Part shown: piece after piece, positions 35,984 to 43,381 of the stretch
Numbering within the stretch: position 1 is the first letter of the stretch
How the letters are laid out: each line of letters starts with the position of its first letter
NCBI GenBank assembly: GCA_963709155.1
Contig: CAVPVD010000003.1
Coordinates: forward strand, 372,001 to 436,000
Direction of reading: 5' to 3'
DNA: 64,000 nt
Source of the DNA: Bog-159 sp963709155
GTDB lineage: Bacteria; Acidobacteriota; Terriglobia; Bryobacterales; Bryobacteraceae
Translations under genes and position numbers: made by a program
The notes under the pieces: model-generated
What the model was told of the DNA's origin: nothing
The model's input: the letters and a program-made list of their open reading frames with translations, nothing else
Database searches by the model: none

Positions 35984-36015
35984 AACGGTGAGTTTACGAC
36001 GGTGCCCGCCCCGCC

Positions 36016-36624
36016 CTATTGAAGGCTGGACTGTCGCTCCGAATCGAGCACGTCGAAGTGGAAGCGGTCGGGCGGCAGCAACGCCGGTACGCCTGCCCCC
36101 ATGCGGGCCCAAGCATTATACGCGGAGCCGGCGATCGAGGAGTTCAGGCAGAACAGAAACTCGCTGCTGCAACAGTCGATGGGCGGCGGCTGCCGGAACG
36201 TCAGGCGCAAACCGACGGCGGTTTCCAGTGCCACGCCGGGACTGGTCACCTTCTTATCCGCCAGCAGGATCACAAAGCTGCTGCGGTTGGCATGCGGCCA
36301 TACATCCGGGTGCAGCAACTCCCGTAACACCGATTCCGACTGGAATGTAATCTCACACTGGCGGATCCACTCGACAATGGATTCGCCCCATTGCCAGTGC
36401 GCGATGAGGCCGCGATACTGTTCCGTCAAGGTGAGCGCCAGGTCCATTTTGCGGCGCTCCAGGAGGGTTTCTTCGACATCCACCTCCGGCAGCATTTCCT
36501 CGGCCTCCAGGATGGCCGAAGCCAGATCCACCTCCGGCGCATCGGAAGACCTGCGCACCAGCAGTGGAGGAAGCTCGTGCATCTTACTTCCCGGAATGTT
36601 GATGTACTCTCGGTCGCCCCTCAT
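36016..36624 (-). CDS. Hypothetical protein
   Basis: 202 residues from ATG 36624, chosen because GGAGGG lies 11 bases upstream; a GTG at 36636 would sit on top of that site. It has no signal or membrane helix. The N-terminal half is acidic and helical (ASAILEAEEMLPEVDVEETLLERRKMDLAL). The C-terminal half has mixed strands and three cysteines. I recognise no family. Confidence 0.65.
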   Translation of the reverse strand: MRGDREYINIPGSKMHELPPLLVRRSSDAPEVDLASAILEAEEMLPEVDVEETLLERRKMDLALTLTEQYRGLIAHWQWGESIVEWIRQCEITFQSESVLRELLHPDVWPHANRSSFVILLADKKVTSPGVALETAVGLRLTFRQPPPIDCCSSEFLFCLNSSIAGSAYNAWARMGAGVPALLPPDRFHFDVLDSERQSSLQ

Positions 36625-36746
36625 GTCAGGAACCACCCTCCGTACTTATCGACGCAAAATAAGGAACTCTGTTCCATCTTTGTAGCACATCCCGGTGCGC
36701 CTTGCGCCAAGAAAATTACGATTGGTCACATTAACAACTGTTATCG

Positions 36747-37946
36747 TCAGGACGAAGAGAGCTCCAGCTTGCGCCTCAGAAAGCGGCGCTCGGGCTCGGA
36801 GCACGGGCATTCGAGCGCGGCGCGAAAGCAGGCGGCGGCTTCCGTGACACGTCCCAGTTCCAACAGCAGGTGCCCGCGCACCGCCAGCAGCAGATAGTAG
36901 CCGCGCAGCTTGGGATCGTTAGCCAGGGGATCGATCGCGGCTAAAGCCTCCGCTGGGCCATGTACTTTCGCCACAGCTACCGCGCGATTCAGCGCGACCA
37001 CCGGAGATTGATTGAGTGACAATAACTGGTCGTACAATTTGAGGATCGTGGGCCAGTCCCGCGATTGCGGCCCGGCGGCGCGCGCATGGGTCGCCGCAAT
37101 GGCGGCCTGCACGTGGTACTCGGAAACCTCGTCGCCCGAGATCGACAAATTGAAATGATGGAATCCGAGAGCCATCAGGCCCTGGTCCCACCGGCTGTGA
37201 TCCTGGTCTTCGAGCAGGATCAGGTCGCCGGATTCGTCCACGCGCGCGGGCAGGCGGGCGGCCTCCAGAGCCATCAGGGCGACCAGCGCGTCTACGCGCG
37301 GCTGGGCGATCGAAGAGGCCGCCACCAGGCGCCCCAGCCGCAGCGCCTCCAGGCACAAATCCTGGCGGATCAGGTCCTCGCCGGCATGCGCGGTATATCC
37401 TTCGTTGAACATGAAGTAGAGGACCTCGAGCACCGAATCGAGGCGCGCCGCCAGTTCCGGTCCGTGCGGCATGTCTAGCGTCAGGCGGTCCTCGCGGATC
37501 TGGCGTTTGGCGCGCACCAGGCGTTGCGCGATGGCGGCGTCGTCTGCCAGGAAGGCGCGGGCGATCTCGCGCACGTTGAATCCGCCCACCGTTTTCAGGC
37601 TCAGGGCCACCCGCGCATCGCGCGCAATGTCCGGATGGCAACACATGAAGATCATACGCAGCTCGTCGTCGCGAAGCTGCTCTTCAAGGTCGGGATCGTC
37701 CGGCTGGGCTGCCGCGGAAAGGGTGAGTTCGGCAAGGATCGCGCCGGTCTTCTCGCCAAGGGTTCGATTGCGGCGCACCGCGTCGATGGCGATATTGTGG
37801 GCCACCCGGAAGAGCCACGCGGCGGCATTTTCGGGGGCCCCCTGGTAGGGCCAGGTCTGCAGCGCGCGCAGCATGGCTTCCTGCACCGTCTCTTCCGCCA
37901 GTTCCAGATGCGCCGGGCCGAGCAGCCGCGTAAGATGCGCGACCAT
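36747..37946 (-). CDS. ECF sigma factor with C-terminal TPR-like domain (ECF42 type)
   Basis: 399 residues from ATG 37946. Sigma region 2 (HLELAEETVQEAMLRAL, AAWLFRVAHNIAIDAVRR) and region 4 (FNVREIARAFLADDAAIAQRLVRAKRQIRE) are followed by the long helical SnoaL-less tail characteristic of ECF42 (FMFNEGYTAHAG, ALMALEAARLPAR, ALNRAVAVAKVHGPAEAL). Region 2 homology continues upstream of the first ATG (LLEHLFRRQSGR), where no ATG/GTG/TTG exists before an in-frame stop. A CTG at 37979 or 37982 with GGGAG nearby may be the real start. The gene lies just after a DGPF/YCII gene, the known genomic partner of ECF42 factors. Confidence 0.88.
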   Translation of the reverse strand: MVAHLTRLLGPAHLELAEETVQEAMLRALQTWPYQGAPENAAAWLFRVAHNIAIDAVRRNRTLGEKTGAILAELTLSAAAQPDDPDLEEQLRDDELRMIFMCCHPDIARDARVALSLKTVGGFNVREIARAFLADDAAIAQRLVRAKRQIREDRLTLDMPHGPELAARLDSVLEVLYFMFNEGYTAHAGEDLIRQDLCLEALRLGRLVAASSIAQPRVDALVALMALEAARLPARVDESGDLILLEDQDHSRWDQGLMALGFHHFNLSISGDEVSEYHVQAAIAATHARAAGPQSRDWPTILKLYDQLLSLNQSPVVALNRAVAVAKVHGPAEALAAIDPLANDPKLRGYYLLLAVRGHLLLELGRVTEAAACFRAALECPCSEPERRFLRRKLELSSS

Positions 37947-38002
37947 TCGGCCCGACTGCCGCCGGAAGAGATGCTCCAGCAGAACTCCCGTAGGGGATGC
38001 GG

Positions 38003-38341
38003 CTAGCTGCCCCAGACCTGCCTCACCTCGATGGTGCCGCCGTGCTCCAGGGTGGGATGATCCATAGCCAGGCGAATGGCCTCATCGTAGTCGGCCGCTT
38101 CAATGGTGTAATAACCGCCCAGGATCTCCTTGGTCTCGCTATAAGGGCCGTCCGTGGTGCGGATCTCGCCGCCTTTGGAGCGCATCACGCGGCCCGGGTC
38201 CATCGTCAACCGGTGTGCGTCGCGGGTGAATGGCTTCTTCGTCCAGGCCATGTATTTCTCGAGCGCCTTCTGCATCTCCTCGGGGCTAAGGCGCTCGAAT
38301 CCGGCTGGGTCGTCGTGTAGCAATAGCATGAAATGTGGCAT
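38003..38341 (-). CDS. YCII-related DGPF-domain protein
   Basis: 112 residues from ATG 38341 with GGAGA upstream. A dimeric ferredoxin-like alpha/beta protein: FMLLLHDDPAGFERLSPEEMQ, then the DGPY(F) motif in TTDGPYSETKEILGGYYTIEA and the ending GGTIEVRQVW. DGPF proteins are co-encoded with ECF42 sigma factors and are thought to modulate or be controlled by them. The stop overlaps the extended reading frame of the sigma gene, suggesting translational coupling. Confidence 0.9.
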   Translation of the reverse strand: MPHFMLLLHDDPAGFERLSPEEMQKALEKYMAWTKKPFTRDAHRLTMDPGRVMRSKGGEIRTTDGPYSETKEILGGYYTIEAADYDEAIRLAMDHPTLEHGGTIEVRQVWGS

Positions 38342-38349
38342 CGTTTCTC

Positions 38350-38859
38350 CTATTTTACGCGAGTATATTGCGCTGTCTCGGCCATCTTGCGTTGACCGTT
38401 TTCGTAGAACTCCCACTCGGTGTTGAGGTGTTCCGCATCGGCTACCCGGATCTTGACGTTATGCATGTGGCCGGCGCCGGGTTTCAGGTTGGTGGCATCC
38501 AGAAACTGGAAATCCACTTCTCCGGTTTCGGCGTTGAAGGCGCGCGCCTCCATGCGCGGCTGGTTGCCCGCCATGCAGTAGTGGGTCAACAGCAGGCGAT
38601 CGCCGTCCAGGTAGTAGACCGTGAGCATGGCCGGCATTTTCTCGCCGGATTCTCTTTCCACAAGGGACGTGCCGCCGGCGATCAGTTCGTAGCTGACATG
38701 GGCTTTGCCCATATCGGTGGTCGCCTCCCAATCGCCCACCAGGGTTTTGAGCCGGGCGTAGGCCGCCGGCCCGGGGGCGATTTCGGTAGCGGGTCCGGCG
38801 GCCTGGACCGCGGCGGCCGCCAGCAAAACGGTTGCGATTACAAAAACGTGTCGTTTCAT
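38350..38859 (-). CDS. Exported DUF1579-like protein
   Basis: 169 residues from ATG 38859, after GAGGAGAAAAAAA. The signal peptide ends near AVQAAG. The mature region has the DUF1579 pattern (LKTLVGDWEATTDMG, then a beta-barrel-like series including ERESGEKMPAMLTVYYLDGDRL). The beta-barrel fold suggests binding of a small molecule; function unknown. It is the first gene of a three-gene set with the DGPF protein and the sigma factor, 8 bases before the DGPF gene. Confidence 0.8.
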   Translation of the reverse strand: MKRHVFVIATVLLAAAAVQAAGPATEIAPGPAAYARLKTLVGDWEATTDMGKAHVSYELIAGGTSLVERESGEKMPAMLTVYYLDGDRLLLTHYCMAGNQPRMEARAFNAETGEVDFQFLDATNLKPGAGHMHNVKIRVADAEHLNTEWEFYENGQRKMAETAQYTRVK

Positions 38860-39014
38860 TTTTTTTCTCCTCTGGGTGTTGCTCTTTGCAACCTGATAAC
38901 GAACGGCGTCACCCGAAATCGACATCCGGCGCCGAAAAAAACGGGACAACCTCGGCGAGACATCAAAATCTCTGAGCGAAACGGGTGGCTGGAGCGTCCA
39001 ATCATAGATAGAAC

Positions 39015-40631
39015 ATGCGTTTTCGTACATTTCTTGGCAGCATCCTATACGCGGCGGCTGCGTTCGGGCAGATCGCCTCATTTCCGAAGCCATCTTATTT
39101 CCGCGAGACCTTCGCCCGGCCCGTCACGAAGGTGGAATTGCAGTCCCCGGTGCGGCTGCCGGACTATGTGGACGGCGGCAAGCTGGAACTCTCGCTGCAT
39201 TCGTACCTGGAACTGGTGATGGCCAACAATACGGATATCGCCATCCAGCGGCTGACCGTGGACGTGGCGCAGAATGCCATCACGCGGGCTTTCGCGCCGT
39301 TCGATCCGCTGGCCACGGCGAGTTTCAGCAGTACCGAGCAGCGCACGCCGTCGGGCGACCAACTCACCGGCGCCACCACGCTGCAGCAGCTTTCGCAACC
39401 CGCAAACTTCACTTATGGCCAAACTTTGCCGACCGGCCTCAACTACCAGGTGGACTTCTTCGCCCAGAAGCTTTCGACCAATAGCGGCTACTACTATTAC
39501 AATCCCAGCCTCAATTCCAGCCTGGCGCTGAGTATCTCCCAACCCCTGCTCAAGAACCGCGGCACGTATATCAACCGGGTGCCCATCATGGTGGCCAGCA
39601 GCAACCTGCGCAAAACCCAGTACGATCTAAAGACGAGCCTGCTGCAATTGGTCAGCAATGCCGAAAACGCCTACTGGGACGCGGTGCTGGCGCGGGAAAA
39701 CCTGCGCGTGGCCGAGAGCGCCCGCGACCTGGCGGATCAGGCCCTCAAACGCGCGCAGCGGGAACTGGAGCTCGGCGCGCTCTCGCCCCTGGATATTTAC
39801 AATCCGCAACAGCAGTACGCCACCTCGCAGATCGGGGTCTCGCAGGCCCAGTATTTCCTGCAGCAAACCGAGGACGCCTTGCGCCGTCAGATGGGGGCCG
39901 ACTTGGATCCGCAGATCCGCACCCTGCCGATTGTGCTGACCGAAACGGTGGGCCCGGAAGTCACCGCGCCGCCCATTGACGCCGAGAAAGAGGTGCAGAA
40001 GGCGCTGGCCACGCGGCCGGACCTGAAATCGGCCACCCAGAGCCTTGACATCGACGACCTGGGGATCCGGCTGGCCAAGAATGAGCTGATGCCCGACCTG
40101 GAATTGACCGGCGCCTACACCACGCAAGGGCTGGGAGGAATCTACTATCCCACAATCGGGGAACCTGGGATCCCAGGCGGCTTCGGCGACGCACTCAGCC
40201 AGATGTTCGGCTTCGGCTATCCCATGTATTCCTTCGGCCTGACGCTACGGCTGCCCATCAAGAACCACCAGGCGTCGGCGGACATGGCGGACGCGCTGGT
40301 GGCCAAGAAGCGCGACTCGCTGAATGTGCGCACGGTGCGGCAGCAGGTGCGGCTGGACGTGCTGACGGCGGTGAGCCAAGTGGAGTCCAGTAAGGATGCC
40401 ATGAAGCTGTCGGTGGTGGCGCAGGATTTCTCCCGGAAGTATATGGAGGCAGAGCAGAAGAAATACGAATTAGGGAACAGCACGATTTTCTTTGTGCTGC
40501 AGGCGCAGGGCGCGCTGGTATCGGCCGAGTCGAGCGTGGTCCAGAATTCGGTGAGTTACCGGCGGAACCTGATGCTCCTGTTGCTGCGGACCGGCGACTT
40601 GCTGGAGGCACGCGGGATTGCGGTGCAGTGA
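39015..40631 (+). CDS. TolC-family outer-membrane efflux protein
   Basis: 538 residues. A signal peptide (to about residue 19) is followed by two OEP repeats with the heptad coiled-coil pattern (VSNAENAYWDAVLARENLRVAESARDLADQALKR; QVRLDVLTAVSQVESSKDAMKLSV) and outer-membrane strands. TolC trimers form the exit duct of tripartite efflux or type I secretion. No periplasmic adaptor or pump is adjacent; the MacB-type permease at 29.7-30.9 kb is on the other strand. Confidence 0.9.
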   Translation: MRFRTFLGSILYAAAAFGQIASFPKPSYFRETFARPVTKVELQSPVRLPDYVDGGKLELSLHSYLELVMANNTDIAIQRLTVDVAQNAITRAFAPFDPLATASFSSTEQRTPSGDQLTGATTLQQLSQPANFTYGQTLPTGLNYQVDFFAQKLSTNSGYYYYNPSLNSSLALSISQPLLKNRGTYINRVPIMVASSNLRKTQYDLKTSLLQLVSNAENAYWDAVLARENLRVAESARDLADQALKRAQRELELGALSPLDIYNPQQQYATSQIGVSQAQYFLQQTEDALRRQMGADLDPQIRTLPIVLTETVGPEVTAPPIDAEKEVQKALATRPDLKSATQSLDIDDLGIRLAKNELMPDLELTGAYTTQGLGGIYYPTIGEPGIPGGFGDALSQMFGFGYPMYSFGLTLRLPIKNHQASADMADALVAKKRDSLNVRTVRQQVRLDVLTAVSQVESSKDAMKLSVVAQDFSRKYMEAEQKKYELGNSTIFFVLQAQGALVSAESSVVQNSVSYRRNLMLLLLRTGDLLEARGIAVQ

Positions 40632-40638
40632 TGTCCTT

Positions 40639-40684
40639 TGGTGGGGCGGGCGTCTACGCCTGCAGAGGGTCTCCAGACCCGATC
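40639..40684 (+). repeat. Type B 46-bp repeat
   Basis: Exact inverted copy of 31905-31950, containing GCGGGCGTCTACGCCTGC and GGGTCTCCAGACCC palindromes. It begins 8 bases after the TolC stop codon. Confidence 0.95.
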
Positions 40685-40687
40685 TTT

Positions 40688-40773
40688 GGCGAGCGTAAGC
40701 TCGCCGCCTGGCGAGCGTAAGCTCGCCCGCTTGGCGAGCGTAAGCTCGCCCGCCTGGCGAGCGTAAGCTCGCC
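40688..40773 (+). repeat. Four tandem hairpins GGCGAGCGTAAGCTCGCC
   Basis: Four identical 18-bp hairpins (7-bp arms, 4-nt loop) at 40688, 40710, 40733 and 40756, spaced 22-23 bases apart with nearly identical CTG/CCCGC spacers. The same hairpin occurs singly at 31884-31901. Spacers are too short and too similar for a CRISPR array. Confidence 0.95.
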
Positions 40774-40777
40774 CGAC

Positions 40778-40820
40778 GCGGGACTTAAAAGTCCCGCCGG
40801 CACGCTGAAGCGTGCGCCAC
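40778..40820 (+). repeat. Double-hairpin repeat, type A, copy 3
   Basis: Identical to 1078-1120. On the minus strand it supplies the last codons of the M48 protease gene. Confidence 0.95.
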
Positions 40821-43202
40821 TGCTCCACCCGCAGTTGCATGCGGGGGCTTCAAATTCCGCCTGCGGCGGACCTGCGGATAGAAGAGAAATATCGCAATGC
40901 CGAAAGTCACCCCCACCGGCCCCAACAAACGTAGCGGATCCATCCAACTCGCTGATGACGAACCCAGCAGGATGAGCCAGTTGAGCGCCAGCGTGATCGA
41001 GCCGTACCGTGGAAAAGAGCGCAGGAACGTCTGCCAGCTATAGCGGGGCGGCGGATCGCCGGCCACCGCCTTGAAATCGAAATTCGGAAAGGCGGCCGCG
41101 GCGCCGGAGGGCTGTGCCTCATCCGCGCTCAAGTGCCAGCGCGTGGCTTGATCCAACAAGCGTGCGGCGGCCCGCGGCGCGCCAAAACCGAAGGCGCGGT
41201 CGAACGGGCGCAGCCAGAATGACGGCCCGCTGCGCAAACGAAAGCAGACCACGGGCCGCGGAAACCAGCCGAAGGGTCCGCTGTCGAGCCACACGCCTTC
41301 AACTTGTTCCCGGGTGAAACTCCAATTGCCGCGTGCACCGCGAAAAGCCACACGATCGCCTTCGAACGCGCAAAATCCCACGTCGTAGTCGTAGGATCCC
41401 TCATAGATTCGCGGCTCGACCGACGGACTGAATCCGCCGAACACTCCCGGGCGGCCGGCCAGCGCTCTACGGGCGCGCATGCGGGCCCGCGCCAGCACCC
41501 ACTCCGATATCAGCACGGTCCCGAGCGCGCCGGCCGCCAAGGCTGCGATGTAACCTGTATACGGCGCCGCCAGACCGCATGCCATCGGAATCGCCAACGC
41601 CAGCAGGGACAGCTTGATATTCAGGCGTTTCCGCGCCTCCGCCGAAAATACGGAGCCGGTGGCGACAGCCCGCTGCGGAATCGTATAGCAATCGCCCGGC
41701 AGAACTTCCGCAGGCGAGAGCAACTGCTCGAATCGCGCGGCGGGGATCTTCGCGCGCCCAGCCACCGTGCGCACCCGCTCCAGCGTCGAGGGATGCGGCA
41801 GCAGCGGCTTCAGCCAGCGCGGCCAATCGAGTGGTATTTTGCTGGCCAGGGTGACCCTGACCAGACCGGTGATTAAAGCCTCGGCGTCGCCCGACCACAG
41901 GAGCGCATCGGTGTCGGCCATGCGTTCGTTTTTCCTGCGCATGGCCCGGTAGAATAGAAACCCAAACGGGATCAGCAGCGGCATCCATACCAACGCGGCG
42001 GGCACGGTCCACGCCACCAGAATCGCCCCCACCAGTACAGGTCCGCCCGCTCTTCCGATGGCAAACGGCGGGCGGCGGATGTGCGACAACTCATGGCACA
42101 CAATCGCGTCCACTTCGCGGCGCGTCACCGCGCGCAGCAGGCCGGCGGTAACGATGATTCCGTGGCGGCGCGACGCAAATGCCGCCGGCAGATCCTCGCC
42201 GCCTTCGAGGACCCGTACGCGCTTCACGGGCGCGGCCGCCCGGTCGGCCAGTTGCCGCACACGTGCCAGTAATTCACCTTCGCCCAGCGCATCCAGGCGA
42301 TGACCCATTGCGCCGCGTTGGCGCCACAGCGATACCAGAACGATCGCTATACAACAAAGCAGCCAGGGAACCATCGCATCGGTTCCGCTGAACATCCCTA
42401 AGGCAAGCAGCACGAAGGCCACGCCGCGCACACCGCGCCAGAAGAATAGCCGCTGCCGGTGACCGCCAATAATACGCGACGCGATCCAGACCGCAACCAG
42501 CATCGGTGTGGCGGCCATGACCAGGTTCCAGGGCAAGCCTGCTATCGCGATCAGGTTCAGGGGAAGCGTCGCCGAAAGCCACGCCGTGGCCGCCAGACAG
42601 AAGAGGCTGCTCGACACCGCCACCGTATATACCGGACCCGCCGCGCGCGCCGGGAACAGCAGCAACGGCATGAGCAGCACCACGCCCGCGGCCACCGCCA
42701 GAAACCAAACCTGCCGTCCATCGATGCCGGTTGAAAACGTGACTTCGTGAAAATCGTCGAGCCGAAGCCTAGCGTGGTGGGTCACCGTCACGCCCCATCC
42801 GTTTTCGGAGAATCCAGCGGGCCGCAGCGTCGCGGAGCCGAACCGGGGGTGCGTGATACTGACTTCGATGCGGCGCGCGCCCGCGCGGGTCAGTTCGGCG
42901 TTCAATGCGGCAAAATCCCAGCTTGCGCTCGCCCGGAGCCCATGCCTCCGCTGCGCCGAGGGGCACGCGATTTCGAGCGAGCCGATACGCGGGTCCGGCG
43001 CCGGGACGGGTTCGCGAGGGCAGCCCATGGCCTGCGCAAAGGCCGCCGCGAGCGGTTTCGATATGGGCGTCTCGAGGTACAGCCGGGCCGTCAGGCGGCC
43101 GGATTCATGGAGAGTCATGAACAGCACCGGATCGCGCCGGGGCATCTGGGCACGGGCTGACAGAGCCGCGAGGGTCAGAGCGAAAAGCAGCTTTAGCCGC
43201 AA
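40785..43202 (-). CDS. Membrane M48-type zinc metalloprotease
   Basis: 805 residues. A signal peptide (to about residue 18), an N-terminal domain of 140 residues, helices at about 164-184, 188-213, 220-240 and 262-292, then the protease domain with the HExxH zinc site H370-E371-x-x-H374 (IVCHELSHIRR) and a later Glu in the KNERMAD helix. Further helices and a C-terminal cytoplasmic PH-like region follow. Such proteases perform membrane-protein quality control or regulated proteolysis. The final residues (GGAVAHASACRRDF) are encoded by the type A repeat, so the natural C-terminus was probably replaced. Confidence 0.85.
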   Translation of the reverse strand: MRLKLLFALTLAALSARAQMPRRDPVLFMTLHESGRLTARLYLETPISKPLAAAFAQAMGCPREPVPAPDPRIGSLEIACPSAQRRHGLRASASWDFAALNAELTRAGARRIEVSITHPRFGSATLRPAGFSENGWGVTVTHHARLRLDDFHEVTFSTGIDGRQVWFLAVAAGVVLLMPLLLFPARAAGPVYTVAVSSSLFCLAATAWLSATLPLNLIAIAGLPWNLVMAATPMLVAVWIASRIIGGHRQRLFFWRGVRGVAFVLLALGMFSGTDAMVPWLLCCIAIVLVSLWRQRGAMGHRLDALGEGELLARVRQLADRAAAPVKRVRVLEGGEDLPAAFASRRHGIIVTAGLLRAVTRREVDAIVCHELSHIRRPPFAIGRAGGPVLVGAILVAWTVPAALVWMPLLIPFGFLFYRAMRRKNERMADTDALLWSGDAEALITGLVRVTLASKIPLDWPRWLKPLLPHPSTLERVRTVAGRAKIPAARFEQLLSPAEVLPGDCYTIPQRAVATGSVFSAEARKRLNIKLSLLALAIPMACGLAAPYTGYIAALAAGALGTVLISEWVLARARMRARRALAGRPGVFGGFSPSVEPRIYEGSYDYDVGFCAFEGDRVAFRGARGNWSFTREQVEGVWLDSGPFGWFPRPVVCFRLRSGPSFWLRPFDRAFGFGAPRAAARLLDQATRWHLSADEAQPSGAAAAFPNFDFKAVAGDPPPRYSWQTFLRSFPRYGSITLALNWLILLGSSSASWMDPLRLLGPVGVTFGIAIFLFYPQVRRRRNLKPPHATAGGAVAHASACRRDF

Positions 43203-43268
43203 GTGTCCTCCTCTTCCAGATTAGCCAGCCGGGCGGCTCCGAGAAATGCTATCTGGCGTTAACACCAA

Positions 43269-43352
43269 TGGAGGGCGGCCAATCTTGGCCGCAGCCGGCT
43301 TTCCAGCCGGCTTAGCCGCCTGAAAAGGCGGCTGCGGGCATGATTGCCCCGC
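43269..43352. repeat. Type C palindromic repeat, copy 2
   Basis: About 84 bp, composed of hairpins GGCGGCCAATCTTGGCCGC, AGCCGGCTTTCCAGCCGGCT, AGCCGCC/GGCGGCT and GGGCATGATTGCCC. It sits between the M48 gene start and the S53 gene end. Confidence 0.9.
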
Positions 43353-43381
43353 TAAAGCGCGCGCCACTTCCCGCTTTTTCC

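Noticed and set aside
34858..35985. A 375-residue minus-strand frame
   Set aside because: It runs antisense-phase through TerC and the repeat cluster; only its last 84 codons, with a signal peptide, make a plausible gene.
40688..40773. CRISPR-like tandem array
   Set aside because: The repeats are 18-bp hairpins with 4-5 nt near-identical spacers and no cas genes; this is a tandem hairpin repeat.
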